Below are positions 62,850 to 64,000 of a stretch of 64,000 nt of DNA, piece after piece. The position numbers were made by a program, and so were the translations under genes. Location of the stretch: the NCBI RefSeq assembly GCF_028372415.1, contig NC_092875.1:355066233-355130232 (forward strand), given 5' to 3'. Source of the DNA: Notamacropus eugenii (lineage: Eukaryota > Chordata > Mammalia > Diprotodontia > Macropodidae). The notes under the pieces were generated by a model, which saw only the letters and a list, made by a program, of their open reading frames with translations, was not told the DNA's origin and ran no database searches. Within the stretch, counting starts at the first letter, position 1. Every line of letters begins with the position of its first letter.

Positions 62850-64000
62850 TTTATTTTTAGTTTTCAATATTCATTTCCACAAAATTTTGAGCTCCAAATT
62901 TTCTTCTTATCTCTACCCACCCCACCTCCAAAACACCATGCATTGTGATTATCCCTTCCCCCAATCTTCCCCCCCCTTTTATCAAACCCCTCCCTTCCCT
63001 TATCCCCATCTTCTCTCTTGTCTTGTAGGGCAAGATAAATTTCTATACTCTACTACCTGTATTTCTTATTTCCCAGTTATATGCAAAAACAATTCTCAGC
63101 ATTCATTCCTAAAACCCTGAGTTCCAACTTCTCTTCCTTTCTCCTTCTCCTGCCATCCCCACTGAGAAAGCAAGCAATTTAATATAGGCTATATGTGTGT
63201 AGTTTTGCAAATGACTTCCATAATAGTCATGTTGTGTAAGACTAACTATATTTCCCTCCATCCTATCCTGCTCCCCCCCCCCATTCATTCTATTCTCTCT
63301 TTTGACCTTACCCTCCCCAAAAGTGTTTACTTCTAATTGTTCCCTCCTCCCATTTGGCCTCCCTTCTAACATCCACCCCCACCCCACTTATTCCCTTCTT
63401 CCCTGCTTTCTTGTAGTGTAAGATAGATTTTCATACCAAATTGCATGTGCATGTTATTCCCTCCTTAAGCCAAATGTGAAGAGAGTAAGTTTCCATTTTT
63501 CCCTCTCACGTCTTCTTTTTTCTCATCCATTAAAAAAGCTTTTTTTTGCCTCTTTTATGAGGGATATTTGCCCCATTCCATTTCTCCCTTTCTCCTCCCA
63601 ATATACTCCTCTCTCACCCCTTATTTTTTCTTTTTTTACATATCATCCCTTCCTATTCAACTCCCCCTGTGCTCTCTTGATTTCTGTTTCCTGTTTACTT
63701 TTCCATGCTTCTCTTAATTCTTCTGTTTGAAAGTCAAATTTTCTATTCAGCTCTGTTGTTTTCATCAAGAATGCTTGAAAGTCCTCTATTTCAGTGAATG
63801 AATGTTTTTCCCCTGAAGTATTATACTCAGTTTTGCTGGGTAGGAATATCATATTTGACTTCTGGAATATTATATTCCATGTCCTTCAATCCTTCAATGT
63901 AGAAGCTGCTAGATCTTGTGTTATCCTGATTGAATTTCCACAATACTCAAATTGCCAGAAAGGCTGCTTGCAATATTTTCTCCTTGACTTGGGAACTCTG
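62850..64000 (-). mobile_element. HAL1 copy 6, cut by the window edge
   Basis: Minus-strand HAL1: T-rich end, 3' UTR with the C/T-rich tract (62910-63700), then ORF1 C-terminal coding sequence from about 63720 onward (FQAFLMKTTELNRKFDFQT and a YPAKLS-like region, with frameshifts). A short 3' UTR segment holding the TG run in copy 4 is missing here. The ORF1 N-terminus and 5' UTR, if present, lie beyond 64000. Confidence 0.85.

Overview
This is a stretch of marsupial nuclear DNA. The best single guess is an opossum such as Monodelphis, but the species is inference. The evidence is the repeat content: a tRNA-derived SINE beginning with the metatherian motif ggggcagctaggtggc, a second tRNA-derived SINE with an RTE tail, a BovB-like RTE retrotransposon, many L2 and MIR fossils, and several ORF1-only L1 derivatives (HAL1). 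I recognise no exon of a host gene, no RNA gene and no CRISPR array, so the window is intergenic or deep intronic.

Layout. 1-3.5 kb: one old L1 ORF2 copy (+) cut up by later insertions. 4-11.6 kb: MIR, L2 and SINE fragments with repeat-poor gaps. 11.7-17.2 kb: an old HAL1 (-) split by a full-length, apparently young HAL1 (+) that carries the only long intact retrotransposon ORF in the window (14089-15177, 362 aa). 17.6-18.2 kb: an LTR. 19.8-20.7 kb: L2 (-). 21.2-22.0 kb: a Tigger1-type DNA transposon, internally deleted. 24.1-26.6 kb: L2 (+) with a degraded reverse transcriptase, microsatellites and a hAT-type MITE. 27-34 kb: scattered MIR/L2 fossils and LTR-like pieces. 35.0-37.6 kb: an endogenous retrovirus remnant with three LTR copies, one inverted, and a primer-binding site like tRNA-Ser. 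38.0-39.8 and 40.2-42.9 kb: two more HAL1 copies (-). 43.3-45.8 kb: a BovB-like RTE copy. 46.7-48.9 kb: a HAL1 copy hit by a solo LTR with a 6-bp target duplication. 52.3-57.4 kb: an old ERV-L-type provirus with two LTRs, a tRNA-Leu primer-binding site and a polypurine tract. 58.4-62.5 kb: L2 fragments in both orientations. 62.85 kb to the end: a sixth HAL1 copy running off the window.

The most notable biology is the HAL1 cluster: six copies in 64 kb with at least three unrelated 5' UTR types. One copy still has an intact ORF1, a CpG-rich 5' UTR containing two tandem monomers of about 160 bp, and an exact 14-bp target duplication. HAL1 encodes no reverse transcriptase, so its mobility depends on an L1 enzyme supplied in trans. 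The window also shows the parasite chain RTE -> RTE-tailed SINE, and several nested insertions that give a relative chronology.
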